Shown: positions 1 through 10,497 of the stretch, one piece after another | Layout: the number at the start of each line of letters is the position of its first letter | Position numbering within the stretch: position 1 is the stretch's first letter | DNA from: Camellia lanceoleosa | Taxonomy: Eukaryota; Streptophyta; Magnoliopsida; Ericales; Theaceae | Direction of reading: 5' to 3' | Length of the DNA stretch: 64,000 bases | Assembly (NCBI GenBank): GCA_025200525.1 | Contig: CM045761.1 | Coordinates: 38,014,190-38,078,189 of the forward strand | Notes under the pieces: generated by a model | What the model was told of the DNA's origin: nothing | What the model saw: the letters and a program-made list of their open reading frames with translations, nothing else | Databases searched by the model: none | Translations under genes and position numbers: made by a program

Positions 1-1555
1 ACGGCTTGGATCTCAAATACTCCTCTCGCGTCTTTGCGTGTTTGGATCTAAAATATCCTCTCGCGTACCGCGTTTGGATCTCAATACTCTTCTCGCCGCA
101 TCGCGTTGGATCTCAACTCCTCTCGCGTCGCGTTTGGATCTCAAATACTCTCGCATACCCCGCGTTTGGATCTCAATGCTCTCACAGACCGCTTTTGATC
201 TCAATGCTCCTCTCGCGCATCGCTTGATTTCAAATACTCCTCTCGCGTACCCGTTTGGATCTCAATACTCCTCTCGCGTACCGCTTGGATCTCAAATACT
301 CCTCTCGCATCGCGTTTGGATCTCAAATCGCTCTCGCGTACCACGTTTGGATCTCAAATACTCTCGCGTACGCGCGTTTGGATCTCAACATCTCGCGCAT
401 CAGCGCTTGGATCTCAAATACTCCTCGCGTCAGCGCGATTTGATCTCAAATGCTCCTCTCGCATACCGCGTTTGGATCTCAAATACTCCTCGCGTACTGC
501 GTTTGGATCTCAACATTTCGCATCGCGTTTGATCTCAAATACTCCTCTCCGTGCACGCGTTTGGATCTGAACTCCTCTCGCGTCTGCTTGGATCTCAAAT
601 ACTCCTCACAGACCGGTTTGGATCTCAAATACCTCTCGCGTCAGGCGTTTGGATCTCAAATACTCCCTCGCGTACGCCGCTTCGATCTCAAATACTCCTC
701 GCGTACCGACGCTTGGATCTCAAATACTCCTCTCGCGTCGCTGCGTTTGGATCTCAACATACTCCTCTCGCATCGCCGTTTGGATCTCAAATACCTCTCG
801 CGTGCGCGTTTGGATCTCAACACTCTCGCTGCATCGCCGCGTTTGATCTCAAATACTTCTCGCGCACTCGCTTGGATGTCAAATACTCTCGCAGCATCGC
901 TTGATGTCAAATACTCCTCTCGCGTGCCCCGCGTTTGGATCTCAAATACTCCTCTCGCGTACCACGCCGTTTGGATCTCAAATACTCCTCGCAGACCGCG
1001 TTTGGATCTCAACACCTCTCGCGTACCGCTGCTTGGATCTCAACATCCTCTCGCGCACGCCGCTTGGATCTCAAATACTCCTCGCGTACCACGCGTTTGG
1101 ATCTCAATACTCCTCTCGCGTACCGCGTTTGGATCTCAAATACTCCTCTCGCGTCACCGCTTGATCTCAAATACCTCTCGCGTACCGCGTTTGGATCTCA
1201 ACATCCTCGCATCGCTGCGTTTGGATGTCAAATACTCCTCTCGGGTACCCCGCGTTTGGATCTCAAATACTTTTCTCGTGTACTGCGGGTTTGGATGTCA
1301 AATACTCCTCTCGCGTACCGCGCGTTTGGATCTCAAACACTCCTCTCGCGTACCCGCGTTTGGATCTCAAATACTCCTCTCGCGTACCGCGCGTTTGGAT
1401 CTCAAATACTCCTCTCACGTAATACGCGTTTGGATATCAAATACTCCTCTCGCGTAAGACGCGTTTGGATCTCAAGTTCACATACTCCTCTCGCGTAAGA
1501 CGCGTTTGGATCTCAAGTTCACTTTCCTCCTCTCACGGACGAAGCGTTTGGATCT
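1..1555 (+). repeat. 33-bp tandem array (satellite-like) in a Tat/Ogre-type 3' region
   Basis: About 45 head-to-tail degenerate copies of a roughly 33-bp unit built on GCGTTTGGATCTCAAATAC followed by TCCTCTCGCGTACC. The array continues off the left edge. Copies differ by small indels and by changes such as GGATGT or GGATAT for GGATCT. The last copies (about 1440-1555) carry extra AGTTCAC inserts. The unit length is a multiple of three and contains no stop codon, so long frames are open through the array on both strands. These are not genes. The array lies just upstream of a polypurine tract and LTR start, as expected for the variable 3' untranslated region of plant Tat/Ogre elements, which is known to generate satellites. 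Confidence 0.93.
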
Positions 1556-1870
1556 CACATTCACTACATCCAACATTTATGCGTTCATTCAATGTCACAT
1601 CATTGTCTTGATTGCATTTCATTGCATGGTCATAAGTTATGTTTTGCATTTCATTGCATGATCAGAAGTTATGTTTTGCATATCATTCTGCATCTTGCCC
1701 CTGAACTACGTTGGTTTGATTCCTTGCAAACGGGATACGTAGGCAACCTTCTGGTTCAACCACTTGCATTTGCACATTTGTTTGTTTGCCCAAGTCTTAC
1801 GGCCTTGTCAAAAGGGTCGTCTTCGGGCTTTGACATTCACCCACGTCATGAAATGACTTCGAGCTCTGTC
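1556..1870 (+). other. 3' untranslated segment of the Tat/Ogre-like element
   Basis: Non-coding sequence between the tandem array and the polypurine tract. It has a short duplication around TTTTGCATTTCATTGCATG (about 1610-1680). It also has a segment reading GAACTACGTTGG and then GGGATACGTAGGCAACC (about 1703-1750), which I recognise as typical of sequence just upstream of the polypurine tract in plant Tat-type elements. That recognition is from general knowledge and was not searched. No convincing protein is encoded here. Confidence 0.6.
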
Positions 1871-1883
1871 AAAGAGGGGCAAC
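1871..1883 (+). promoter_or_regulatory. Polypurine tract (plus-strand primer) of the left Tat/Ogre-like element
   Basis: The purine run AAAGAGGGG, then CAAC, directly precedes TATAGACACCCC. The run plus a TGTAGACACC-like LTR start is the usual junction between the internal region and the 3' LTR in Ogre/Tat elements. The second base of the LTR is A rather than the canonical G. The tract sets the element orientation as plus. Confidence 0.75.
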
Positions 1884-2414
1884 TATAGACACCCCATTTT
1901 GACCGGCCCTAAGACTTGGGCGCTTCCTTTTGATTACCCGATGATGACAATTAGAATGTGTTTCTCACAGAATTCTCATTAAAAGAGATGGAATTTGAAC
2001 TTTAATCCCAACCTTCACCATTATGGCCAAATTATTTTAAAATACTGAATATTTCATTAATTTAGTATTGTTGTAATTTTTCATAATTTTATGTATTTGT
2101 TCATATTTTTGGTATATTTTACATAAAAGAAAATAATAAAACAAATTATATTATGTGTTTAAAATTAATATATTATATGTTTAGTATTTTATATAAAATT
2201 ATATTAGTATATTATTTGTTATGTATTTTGATATAAATTATATATTTTAGATATTTTATTATATATATATATATTCTATTATATATTATAAAACAAATAT
2301 AATAATAATAAATAAATAAATATAGTTGATGTCGGCAACATCAACTACTGAGGCGCACATATATATATATATATTATATTTATATTATTATATTATTATT
2401 ATATTATTTTATGC

Positions 2415-2424
2415 CTATATAAGG
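2415..2424 (+). promoter_or_regulatory. Probable TATA box of LTR-A
   Basis: CTATATAAGG lies about 530 bp into the LTR, after an AT-rich U3, and is followed by a GA-rich leader (2440-2570). This is the usual layout of an LTR promoter. The AT-rich surroundings make other TATA placements possible. Confidence 0.5.
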
Positions 2425-2930
2425 CATTGATTCAGGAGAGTCTGGGGGGGCATTCAAAGAGAGAGGAAATTCTGGGGAGATGCTCAGCATTCTGGAGCAG
2501 CAGGAATTGTGGGGGAAAAAAAAAGAGAGAAAAAAAAAGAAAATTAGTTTTTTTAAGAGAGAGAGAGGGAAAATAAAATATTTTCTTTGATATTTTTATT
2601 TCCATTTCATCAATACACCATTCAAAAAACAACCACTAAAGTTATAATTCCAAATTTTGAATTGAGAATTGAGAACACATTCCACAGACTTGAGAGTAGT
2701 CAAAAGAAAGTTTGTGACTCAGAAAATTCATCATTTCCCCAAAAGGTGAATTTTCGCAAATTTTCATTTAATTTAAAAATTTGATAAAATTTGTTTAAAT
2801 ACTTTATTTACTTCTTTTTATAACTTTTTTTTATCGCTTTAATGGGATGGCTGCATCACCCACATATCTGCTGTAATTTAAATATTGTATATAAATTGTT
2901 GTAATTTATTACTTTACATAATTTATCCCA

Positions 2931-3083
2931 GCGGTGAATAGTAACCTCCGGCGGTGAATAGTACCTCCGGTGGTGAATAGTAATCCCGGTGATGAATAGT
3001 AACCCCGGCGATGAATAGTACCTCCGGCGGTGAATAGTAACCCCGATGATGAATAGTACCTCCGGCGGTGAATAGTATCTCCG
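2931..3083 (+). repeat. Minisatellite of GGTGAATAGTA units inside LTR-A
   Basis: Eight tandem copies of an 18-20 bp unit, (G/A)TGAATAGTA(A)CCTCCGGCG, with small variations. They lie downstream of the predicted TATA box, so they would be transcribed in R/U5. I see nothing comparable in LTR-B or LTR-C. Confidence 0.85.
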
Positions 3084-3317
3084 ATTATTTAATTTTGCTC
3101 GCTTTCTATAGCTTAATTTCAGCACTATTATATGCTATTTAGGGGGCTGTTTAATTTATTTCAACGATTTATGTTTTAAATATCAAGTTTGTTTGTACTA
3201 ACCAATTAATCAATTTCGCATAATCATCTCTGCAACCTCCCTCCATTCTTTGCTTATTTCGATTAAAAAGTTGTGAAAAATCAAAATTGTGATTCAAGTA
3301 TAAGAAAGGAACTCTTC

Positions 3318-3560
3318 CATGCTTAATGGTTTAATCTCTTCGGTTTATTATCAAAAGTATAAAACGCTCTATGCTTAATGGTTTAATCTCTTTGGAGATT
3401 CACTATCAACGACATAAAATGTTTTATGCTTAAGAGGTTCATTACCAAAAGTATACAACGTTCTATGCTTACTGATTTAACCTCTTAGGGGATTCACCAC
3501 CAAAAGCATAAAACGTTCCATACTTAACGGTTTAAATTCTTTGGAGGTTCACTACCCCAA
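3318..3560 (+). repeat. Degenerate approximately 60-bp repeats inside LTR-A
   Basis: Four imperfect tandem copies of a segment reading roughly ATGCTTAATGGTTTAATCTC, then TTGGAGATTCACTAC, then AAAAGTATAAAACG. Copies start near 3318, 3368, 3428 and 3520. Divergence is high, so the copies are old. Confidence 0.7.
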
Positions 3561-3630
3561 ATGTATACATGTTCTTATACTAAAGCACAATCTTTTATTT
3601 TTCATTTCTCTTTATTCATCAGTGTTTTAC

Positions 3631-4062
3631 TTTTAAGGGACTAATTGACCCTTGGAAATCACCAAGGAAAGTGTCATTATCACTTATTATCAAGTTTGGA
3701 TTTCAAGTCATTATCACTCAAGTTTGGGTTTTTCTAAGTCATTATTACTCTTTTGAGTTTGACTAGTCCTTGTTGCACATCTTGAGTTTGACTTGGAATC
3801 CCTTATCGCTTGTAAATAAATTTGACTCTTCCTTTGTAATTTCCCCTTTTAAGGGACTAATTGACCCTTGGAAATCACCAAGGAAAGTGTCATTATCACT
3901 TATTATCAAGTTTGGATTTCAAGTCATTATCGCTCAAGTTTGGATTTTTCTAAGTCATTATTACTCTTTTGAGTTTGACTAGTCCTTGTTGCACATCTTG
4001 AGTTTGACTTGGAATCCCTTATCGCTTGTAAATAAGTTTGACTCTTCCTTTGTAATTTTTCC
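3631..4062 (+). repeat. 216-bp direct tandem duplication inside LTR-A
   Basis: Sequence from TTTTAAGGGACTAATTGACC (3631) is repeated from 3847 with only a few differences, for example ATCACTCAAG against ATCGCTCAAG and AAATAAATTT against AAATAAGTTT. The duplication is therefore recent compared with the other LTR subrepeats. Its content is not coding. Confidence 0.92.
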
Positions 4063-5624
4063 CGAAGAAAATTTTCTCGGGTTAAGTTGATGCTTGTTTC
4101 TCTTTATTGCATTTTGGACTTAGTGGACGTAAATATCACTTTTGCACAAACAGGAGAAAAGATAAAGAAATGGACAGGTAATAAAAAAAGGCTAATAAAA
4201 TTGGTTAAAATTGGATTACAACCGATATAAAGAACCAATACGATTAATTGAATTCGGTCAGACGTTATACCGAGTTTATTGTGTCAAGGCTTGCCTTACA
4301 TCAATTCTTGTAATAAATTAGACAGTCCCTTCCATTTATTATTCATTCGATTTTGTAATAATTATTTATTCGGACATTTGGACATTCGGACCCTCCTGGG
4401 TGAGGGCGCATTTGGACATTCGGATCCTCCTTCGTGAGGACAAATATGTAATAAGTTGTATGTCTTCCAACCCCCATTCTTTCTCCCTTTTATTTCACTG
4501 CTTATGATGGTTAGATTAGGGACATCATGTTTAATTAGCATTTTCTATGATTTGCATCCATTCGTTTGCATGCATAAAAGTTCGGCTCATCATATTATTC
4601 AAATGTCAAATTCAAACTCTTTGCTTGAATACATGCTCTATCACATGCCTTGAATTGACTCATATGCCATGCTAGTAGCCGAGCTTATTACTTGCACGTT
4701 GTATGTGTTGCATTAGCCATATTGCATTAATTAGGATCATGCATTTTTTCTAACTATTTACTTCCTTTTGACTCGCCTTCGGACATAAGGTAAGTTTTTA
4801 TGCTTTAGCATATTGCATAAGTGTGATTGCTGTCATATCAAACATACTACCATGAGGCTAAATGCTTACTTGATATACCTGTTTGAATGCCTGTGGATGA
4901 AGGCTAATCACTTAAATTGGGATACTTTGATTCATGTATATATGAGATCACCATTTTCAGTGATACATATTCAAAACAAACATGGAATCAAACGTTCCAA
5001 CTTTTCGTGAAATTAGTCTATACTTGTATGTTACATATAGAACAAGAGCATATATTGTACATAAAAAACCACATCATGATTAGTAGAGGCTGATCTTTGA
5101 TCGGGTGAGTGGGGTGTTCAATTATTGGCCTTCCCCTCTCATACCTAAGTTCCCGAACCAAGACACTTTGGTAACGACGGACTAATGGCCTTTGGCACGA
5201 GTCATGGGTTTCCTAAATTTTCCAAAAATAAATATTTAGGTGGCGACTCTGATATCTAGCAAAGCAGTCCATTTTTGGCATTTGATTCAAACATCGATTT
5301 TCCAAAAGAATTTGCTGGATTTGGACTCTTTTTGTGTTTTTCACTGTTTCACATTGCACTTGTGAAATCAGAATCAGAACCAACACATGAGTGGAGTCCG
5401 AACTGTAAGGGCTATTTCATTCTTCCGAAAGGGAGCGCGAAAAGCTGAGCTACAGCCACTAGCTTTGTTTCCTTGCCACCGGCCACTGGTGATGGCCAGC
5501 CCGTACTATTGATGGTCGGTCGGCACATTTTGTGGTCGGTCGGCCAACTTTGTTGGCCGATTAGCCACTTTTTCTAGCCGAGACCTTTTCTTGAGGGGGT
5601 TTGAACGTTTTGAACCCCCTGTTT

Positions 5625-5845
5625 TAGCTTCTTGAGGAAGCTTGAACCTTTTGAACCCTTGGTTTTTAGCTTCTTGAGGAAGCTTGAACCTTTTGAATCC
5701 TTGGTTTAGCTTCTCCAAGAAGCTTGAACCCTTTGCACCTTTGCTCTAGCTTCTCCAAGAAGCTTGGCCCTTTTGTCTAGCTTCTCCAAGAAGCTTGGCC
5801 TTCTTGGCCCTTTTGCTCCAAGCTTCTAAGAGAAGCTTGGACCCT
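5625..5845 (+). repeat. Palindrome-bearing minisatellite in LTR-B U3
   Basis: Five or more tandem units of 36-43 bp, each containing an imperfect inverted repeat around AGCTTCTCCAAGAAGCTT or AGCTTCTTGAGGAAGCTT, followed by GAACC(T)TTTTGAACC. The array ends a few bases before the predicted TATA box, so it sits in the promoter-proximal U3. Confidence 0.85.
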
Positions 5846-5852
5846 TCTTCCT

Positions 5853-5860
5853 CTATAAAA
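5853..5860 (+). promoter_or_regulatory. Probable TATA box of LTR-B
   Basis: CTATAAAA lies right after the palindromic minisatellite and before a CT/GA-rich leader with TATCTCTCTCTATCTC, a typical plant LTR core promoter layout. Confidence 0.65.
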
Positions 5861-6318
5861 GAAGAGCTCCTCTTCCATTGCAAGGGTTCCAACAATTGGT
5901 CTAAGGCATACAAGAGTTGTATCTCTCTCTATCTCTACATCCAAGCTCCGTAAGTGTTGGTTCTTGACCCCTTTACACACCACCTCACAACCACACACTT
6001 CCTCCATCACTCTAAGGTTCTTGGAGCTAGTTTTCAGAGGTTGAAGGCCTACATTTTTGGTCCATAAGCTGTTGGAGCTTCTTGGCTACAAGGGTAACAC
6101 TTCTTACCCTCTTTATTCCCCGTTTTTGCACACACTTTTAGCCTATCTTGTATGCTGTTTTGGGCTTTGTCATAAACTGAAAAAAGTCTTATTTTGAGCT
6201 CCTTTTGAAGTTTTTTTAAGATCACTTTTGTGTTTGGGGTCGTTTACCCCCTCTTAGGCCTTGTTTGGCCCCATTTTGTGCTATTTTTGGTGAGCTCCGG
6301 GACCACCTTGTTTGGGCC

Positions 6319-6358
6319 TCCTCACCACTGAAATCTTGAGGGATTTCAGTGGTGAGGA
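6319..6358 (+). other. Perfect 17-bp stem hairpin in LTR-B
   Basis: TCCTCACCACTGAAATC and its exact reverse complement flank a 6-base loop (TTGAGG). An imperfect equivalent (CCACTGAATTC paired with GAATTTTAGTGG) occurs in LTR-C near 56047-56078. In both LTRs a GGAGAGGG- or GGGAGGGG-like purine run follows about 40 bases later. It lies about 460 bp downstream of the TATA box, so it would be transcribed. Confidence 0.8.
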
Positions 6359-9095
6359 TGGTGGTTTAAGGTCCTAAGAAGGAGAGGGCCATCCCCTCTC
6401 CTTGTTGTCTTCAAAAAGTGCCATTTTAGCCTCATGTGTGAGCACCATTTTTAAGTTCATGTTGGCCATGTATTAAGTGTTATTTGTGCTTATTTTGCCA
6501 TGATATAGCACTTTTTTTAATTGTTTTAGACACACCATGCTTGCTTTGCATACTTGTCTTGTAATGTCATGATTTGCCTTAACATGCTTTATGCTTTGAG
6601 CCTTATTTCTAGCATGTTTTTGGCTTAGCTTTGTGAAGTTTTTATACTTCTTTTGATGTACTTGAGGACTATTTTTGGTCATTTGGGTCATCCATGCTTT
6701 GCTTTGTATAGCTACCATGTAATCCCCCTTGTAGGCCTTAAGTATCGGACCCTCTAGCATGCTATCCTTGCATCATTTCAGTGGTTTAGAACCACTTGTC
6801 ATGTCATTTCAGTCCTTGTGGTATGCTTGTATGCTTGCATTTGATGCCCCTTTAATGTGTTAAAAGGTTGGTGTTTCATGCTCCATGTTTATGCTATTGT
6901 GTATGCCTCTAGGATTAGATCATTTAGATGCCATCTAAGTGGTTTTTGGGGCTTACTTGTGCATGATTTAGGACTGTTTTGATTCACTTTGGTCATTTTC
7001 TTCATGTGTCATATGACCATAGTTTAAGTCCTTGGGCTTGGTTGCATGCCTTGCTTGCATTGGTAAGTTGATTTAGCATCATCTTCTACAAGTTTTCAAA
7101 GCTTATCGTGTATGCTATTTGTCCATGTTAAGTGTGCTTAAAAGCTGCCTTTTTATGCTCAAGTATTGGACCATGTGTGCATGAATGTTTGTGTGTACAT
7201 TAACCTTGCATGTTGTCACATACATGGCCCACAAACATCTTGTTATCATGCTCAAGTGGTAGTGCATTTGGCATGCACTCTTGTGGCTTTAGGTTGCTTA
7301 ACATGTTGTTACATGTTTGCCCCATGTGTTGTTGCATGCTTGTCATTAGCATAGTTGTTCCATGCCTTGCATGCTTGTTTGCTTAGATTGTGTGCCTAGT
7401 ACATATTGCATGCTTGCATACTTGCCTCCATGCTCATGTTGCATACTTAGCTCACATGCTTAGGTTGCATTTGGCCTGCATGCCTTTCCTCTTGATTAAC
7501 CATGATTGAGGTTGGGCCTCTTGTTTGTTTGTATGCATTTCATTCCATATTGAGTTGCACACTTGGCTCTTCGGGCCACCATGCATTGAAATGCGTGATT
7601 GGTGGTCCGAGAGTCAAGAACCATACTCCCTTGAGTCTTAAACATGATAGGGAGGGTGGTGGTGCAAACATTGCTTTGAAAATGCTTTGCCATGCCTCGT
7701 CCTCTCTTCTTGCAAAACAGTTTCTGCCGAAGTTATGGCGATCGGCCATCTATAGTGCCGATCGACCAAACATCCGTAGCCAATGGCACAATTTTTGGTC
7801 GATGGATGGCCAATGGTGTTTCCTCTTGGCCGGTGGTCTCCCACAACCCCTCAGGGAGTATTTCAGAAGCAACTTTGAGACTTGTGCAGTCCTCGAGGTG
7901 CAGAGCAAGCAAAACAGAGGCAATGGCATAGCGATGGATTTCGAGCGAGCCTAGCATGCATACATTCATCCCTCTTCCGAGGCCTTTTCTTTGCTTTCAT
8001 AGCTTAGTTAATTTGTTTAATTAGTTAAGTGGTTATGTAAATAATTAATTAGCTTGTTAGTTGATTAATTTGTATTATTCTTTCGCACCCTCGGAGGCAA
8101 TTGTAATAAGCGTGCGTGTGTGTGATGCATGTCTTCCAACCCCCATTTCTTTCTCCTTTTTATTTAACCGCTTATGATGGTTAGTATTAGGGCATATTTC
8201 AATTAGCATCCTTATGCTATGCATGTTTCCATCATTCATATGTATTGGATGCACCGGGCTCGGCGCATCATACTAACTGCATTGTATTTCAATTCCAAGT
8301 TGAATACGTGTTAATTGTAGCATCTCACGTGCCATCTTAGAATAGCCGAGCCTATCTTAGTTGCATTTTGCATGTGTTGCATTAGTCATCTTAACATGAA
8401 CTAGGACCATGCATTGATTACTAACTAGTTTCTATTTTGGCTCGGAGTACTCAGTAAGTGTTTATGCTTTAGCATCTTGCATGCGTGTGAGTGTTGCCAT
8501 GATAGCATGCTTACCATGAGGCTAATTGTTTATGTGATATAACTGCCTGAATGCTTGTGGGTGAAGGTTGGGTTGCTTGAATTGGAACAATTCATTGAAA
8601 CTCGTGTTTTAGCCTACTTGCAAGTAGCAAACCTCAAAACATTTTTCAAACAAACGGATATGCGATGCTTCGTTCCAAATTAGGCGATCTAGTCTATACT
8701 TGTTTTGCTGTGCGCATCACGTAGTAAAGATTAGCTAATTAATCAGAATAAGAACACATGTGTTTTCAAAAACAAGATATCATGTTTAGTAGTGGCCGAT
8801 CTTTGATCGGGCGAGAGGGGGTGCTCATAGCTGACCTTCCCCAATCGTACTCAAGTTCCCGAGCTGAGGCAACTTTGGTGATGACGGACACGTGGCCTTT
8901 GGCAAACGAGTCAAGGTTTCCTAAATTTCCCAAAATAAAACATTTAGGTGGCGACTCTGTATCTGGCAAAGCAGTCCATGTTTGGCACTTCTTTACAAAA
9001 ATCTGTTTTCCAAAACAAGTTGCCAGATTTGGACTCTTTGGTTCAGATTAAGAACCATGACAATTTGAGTCCAAACTGTAGTGAGCCCAAATGAA

Positions 9096-9140
9096 CAAAA
9101 CGGGGGGATTTCCCTCCCGGGGTGTTCGGTGACGTCTACA
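9096..9140 (-). mobile_element. Truncated LTR start (stub)
   Basis: On the minus strand the polypurine tract TTGAGGGGGGAG (9141-9152) is followed by TGTAGACGTCACCGAACACC, a plausible LTR start. Only about 45 bp remain before sequence belonging to LTR-B. TG at 9077 and CA at 9140 on the plus strand would bracket a 64-bp piece, but that may be coincidence. Confidence 0.45.
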
Positions 9141-9152
9141 CTCCCCCCTCAA
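9141..9152 (-). promoter_or_regulatory. Polypurine tract of the minus-strand Tat element
   Basis: TTGAGGGGGGAG on the minus strand, immediately before TGTAGACG. It fixes the 3' end of the minus-strand element at this side, consistent with integrase ending to its right at 10498. Confidence 0.6.
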
Positions 9153-9159
9153 GAATGCC

Positions 9160-9504
9160 GACGTCCTCGCCTTGCCATTCCTCCCTACTCCAAGCTAATC
9201 CGAAGACGATTCTGAGTCTGAGGATGAAGCTTTGGTGAGGAAGTTTAAAGAAGCTGCTGGGGCCAAGTCCCCTACTCCAAATGAGCAAATCCTGGACTTG
9301 ACTCAGGATGAGGAGGGTGAGGAGGTCCCCAAAGATGCTACTCCTGAGAAGGCAACATCAGACGCGCCCATTGCCGATAAGAGCCTCGACCAAACCCTTC
9401 CAAAAATAGATGCCGAGCTCGCGGCTGAGAAGGCCGCTGAGATGTCTTCTCAGCAGTCTTTCGAACTCCAGACCCAACCAGCCGGAGGTGCCGAAGAGTC
9501 TTAG
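9160..9504 (+). pseudogene. C-terminal remnant of an antisense accessory ORF
   Basis: Plus-strand reading frame, antisense to the surrounding element. A stop at 9196-9198 is followed by about 100 codons beginning EDDSESEDEALVRKF and ending QTQPAGGAEES. The peptide is strongly acidic with an Ala/Glu-rich tail and has no recognisable catalytic motif. Position, between integrase and the polypurine tract and on the opposite strand, matches the extra antisense ORFs known in Tat elements. The N-terminal part is missing. It could be the tail of a PMD- or gypsy-transposase-type accessory protein, but I cannot confirm the family. Confidence 0.55.
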
Positions 9505-9799
9505 TTTGATGTTTTTTCTCCCTTTTTCTGTACCTTGTACTTTTTTCTTTCTTTAAAGCAATGTCAGCTCTCCATGTAGCCGATGTGCCTTCTTTTGAAT
9601 GTAAATACAACTTCCTCTTCTGAATGCTTGCATCTTTGTCTTCCTTTTACTGTCTTGTATGATTTTATACTTAGAATAATTTTGCATGCTTTCAAGCATA
9701 CACCTTATCTGTGCAATTTCCTCGGGGTGATACACCTCGGTTATAGAAACCAATGGTTTACCTCGGCAAGTACATAAGTATTTTTTTTGGTACAACCTT
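9505..9799. other. Non-coding, pyrimidine-rich stretch
   Basis: T/C-rich sequence after the antisense ORF stop, probably its 3' untranslated region. I see no gene, clear polyadenylation signal or structured repeat. Confidence 0.5.
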
Positions 9800-10310
9800 G
9801 GTCTTAACTTGTAAATTTTTCACAAATTTCAATAAGTGTTTAAACGTAACCTTAGTTTAACTTCGACTTGTAAATTTTTCACAAATTTCAACAAGTGGTA
9901 AACATGACCTTAGTTTAACTTCAACTTGTAAACTCAAGTTTCAACGAGTGTTGAACATGATCTCGGTTTAACTTCAATTTGTAAATTTTTCTAAAATTTC
10001 AACAAGGGTTAAACTTGATCTCGGTTTAACTTCAACTTGTAAATTTTTCTCAAATTTCAACAAGTGTTAAACATGATCTCGGTTTAACTTCAACTTGTAA
10101 ATTTTTCACAAATTTCAACAAGTGTTAAACATGATCTCAGTTTAACTTCAACTTGTAAATTTTTCTCAAATTTCAACAAGTGTTAAACATGATCTTAGTT
10201 TAACTTCAACTCGTAAATTTTTCTCAAATTTCAACAAATGTTAAACATGGCCTCGGTTTAACTTTAACTTGTAAATCTAAATTTCAACAAGTGTTAAACT
10301 AATTTTAGTT
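9800..10310 (-). repeat. 58-bp tandem array in the 3' region of the Tat element
   Basis: Nine copies of a roughly 58-bp unit containing TTTAACTTCAACTTGTAAAT, then TTTCAACAAGTGTTAAACAT, then GATCTCGG. Units start near 9807, 9869, 9924, 9977, 10036, 10094, 10152, 10209 and 10266. Middle copies are most alike and edge copies most diverged. The array lies between the integrase stop (10498) and the polypurine tract, the same location as the 33-bp array at 1-1555. Confidence 0.93.
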
Positions 10311-10497
10311 TGTACATTCTACCTTTCCAGGAACCATTTTCCAACTCTCTGCCCCCTAATGTGAACTTAAGTTCCACTTGGGTTCTCATTATGCATGTAT
10401 TCCAGAAATATCGTCAATTTTCTTATCAGTCACAAGTGTAAAAAATCTGGCTAAAACTTTATTTATTACTTCGGCAAATAACAAAGAACAAGAAAGT
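10311..10497. other. Short non-coding spacer after integrase
   Basis: Sequence between the tandem array and the integrase stop codon. No gene seen. Confidence 0.5.

Larger units (their letters stand above)
1884..5454 (+). mobile_element. LTR-A: 3' LTR of a Tat/Ogre-like Ty3/gypsy retrotransposon
   Basis: Starts TATAGACACCCC after a polypurine tract, and I end it at GAGCTACA (5454), about 3.57 kb. The 3' part (about 4440-5454) is homologous to LTR-B (about 8110-9095) and to minus-strand LTR-C (52593 rightwards). Shared marks include the CTTCCAACCCCCAT segment, the GATCTTTGATCGGG segment and TTAGGTGGCGACTCTG. That last motif (5239-5252) resembles a Tat/Ogre primer-binding site, so the LTR could instead end near 5241. 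I prefer 5454 because this copy follows a polypurine tract and is therefore a 3' LTR, and because homology with LTR-C stops exactly at GCTACA. No coding capacity is seen. Confidence 0.72.
5455..9095 (+). mobile_element. LTR-B: second Tat/Ogre-like LTR, probably truncated at its start
   Basis: Homologous to LTR-A in its 3' third and to LTR-C over most of its length. Shared blocks are the GGCC(A/G)-rich U3 repeats, the CATGCTTGCATGCTTG-rich R/U5, the CTTCCAACCCCCATTTC segment, and TTTAGGTGGCGACTCTG at 8946-8962. The canonical LTR start is missing because sequence begins abruptly after LTR-A at 5455. The 3' end fades near 9095 instead of reaching a GCTACA terminus, and a minus-strand element abuts there. 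Possibly the LTR-A element inserted into this one. Open frames at 7502-7969 on both strands are not recognisable proteins. Confidence 0.7.

Noticed and set aside
6..1498. Long open frames (up to 335 codons) encoding repetitive LDLKYSSRV or VWISNTPLA peptides
   Set aside because: They result from a stop-free tandem unit whose length is divisible by three. Three plus-strand frames are equally open and no gene signal is present.
1..1555. CRISPR-like regular repeats
   Set aside because: Units are contiguous with no unique spacers, they vary in length, and the context is a plant retrotransposon.
7502..7969. Overlapping open frames on both strands in LTR-B
   Set aside because: No recognisable protein, located inside a non-coding LTR, and the homologous region of LTR-C has no matching frame.
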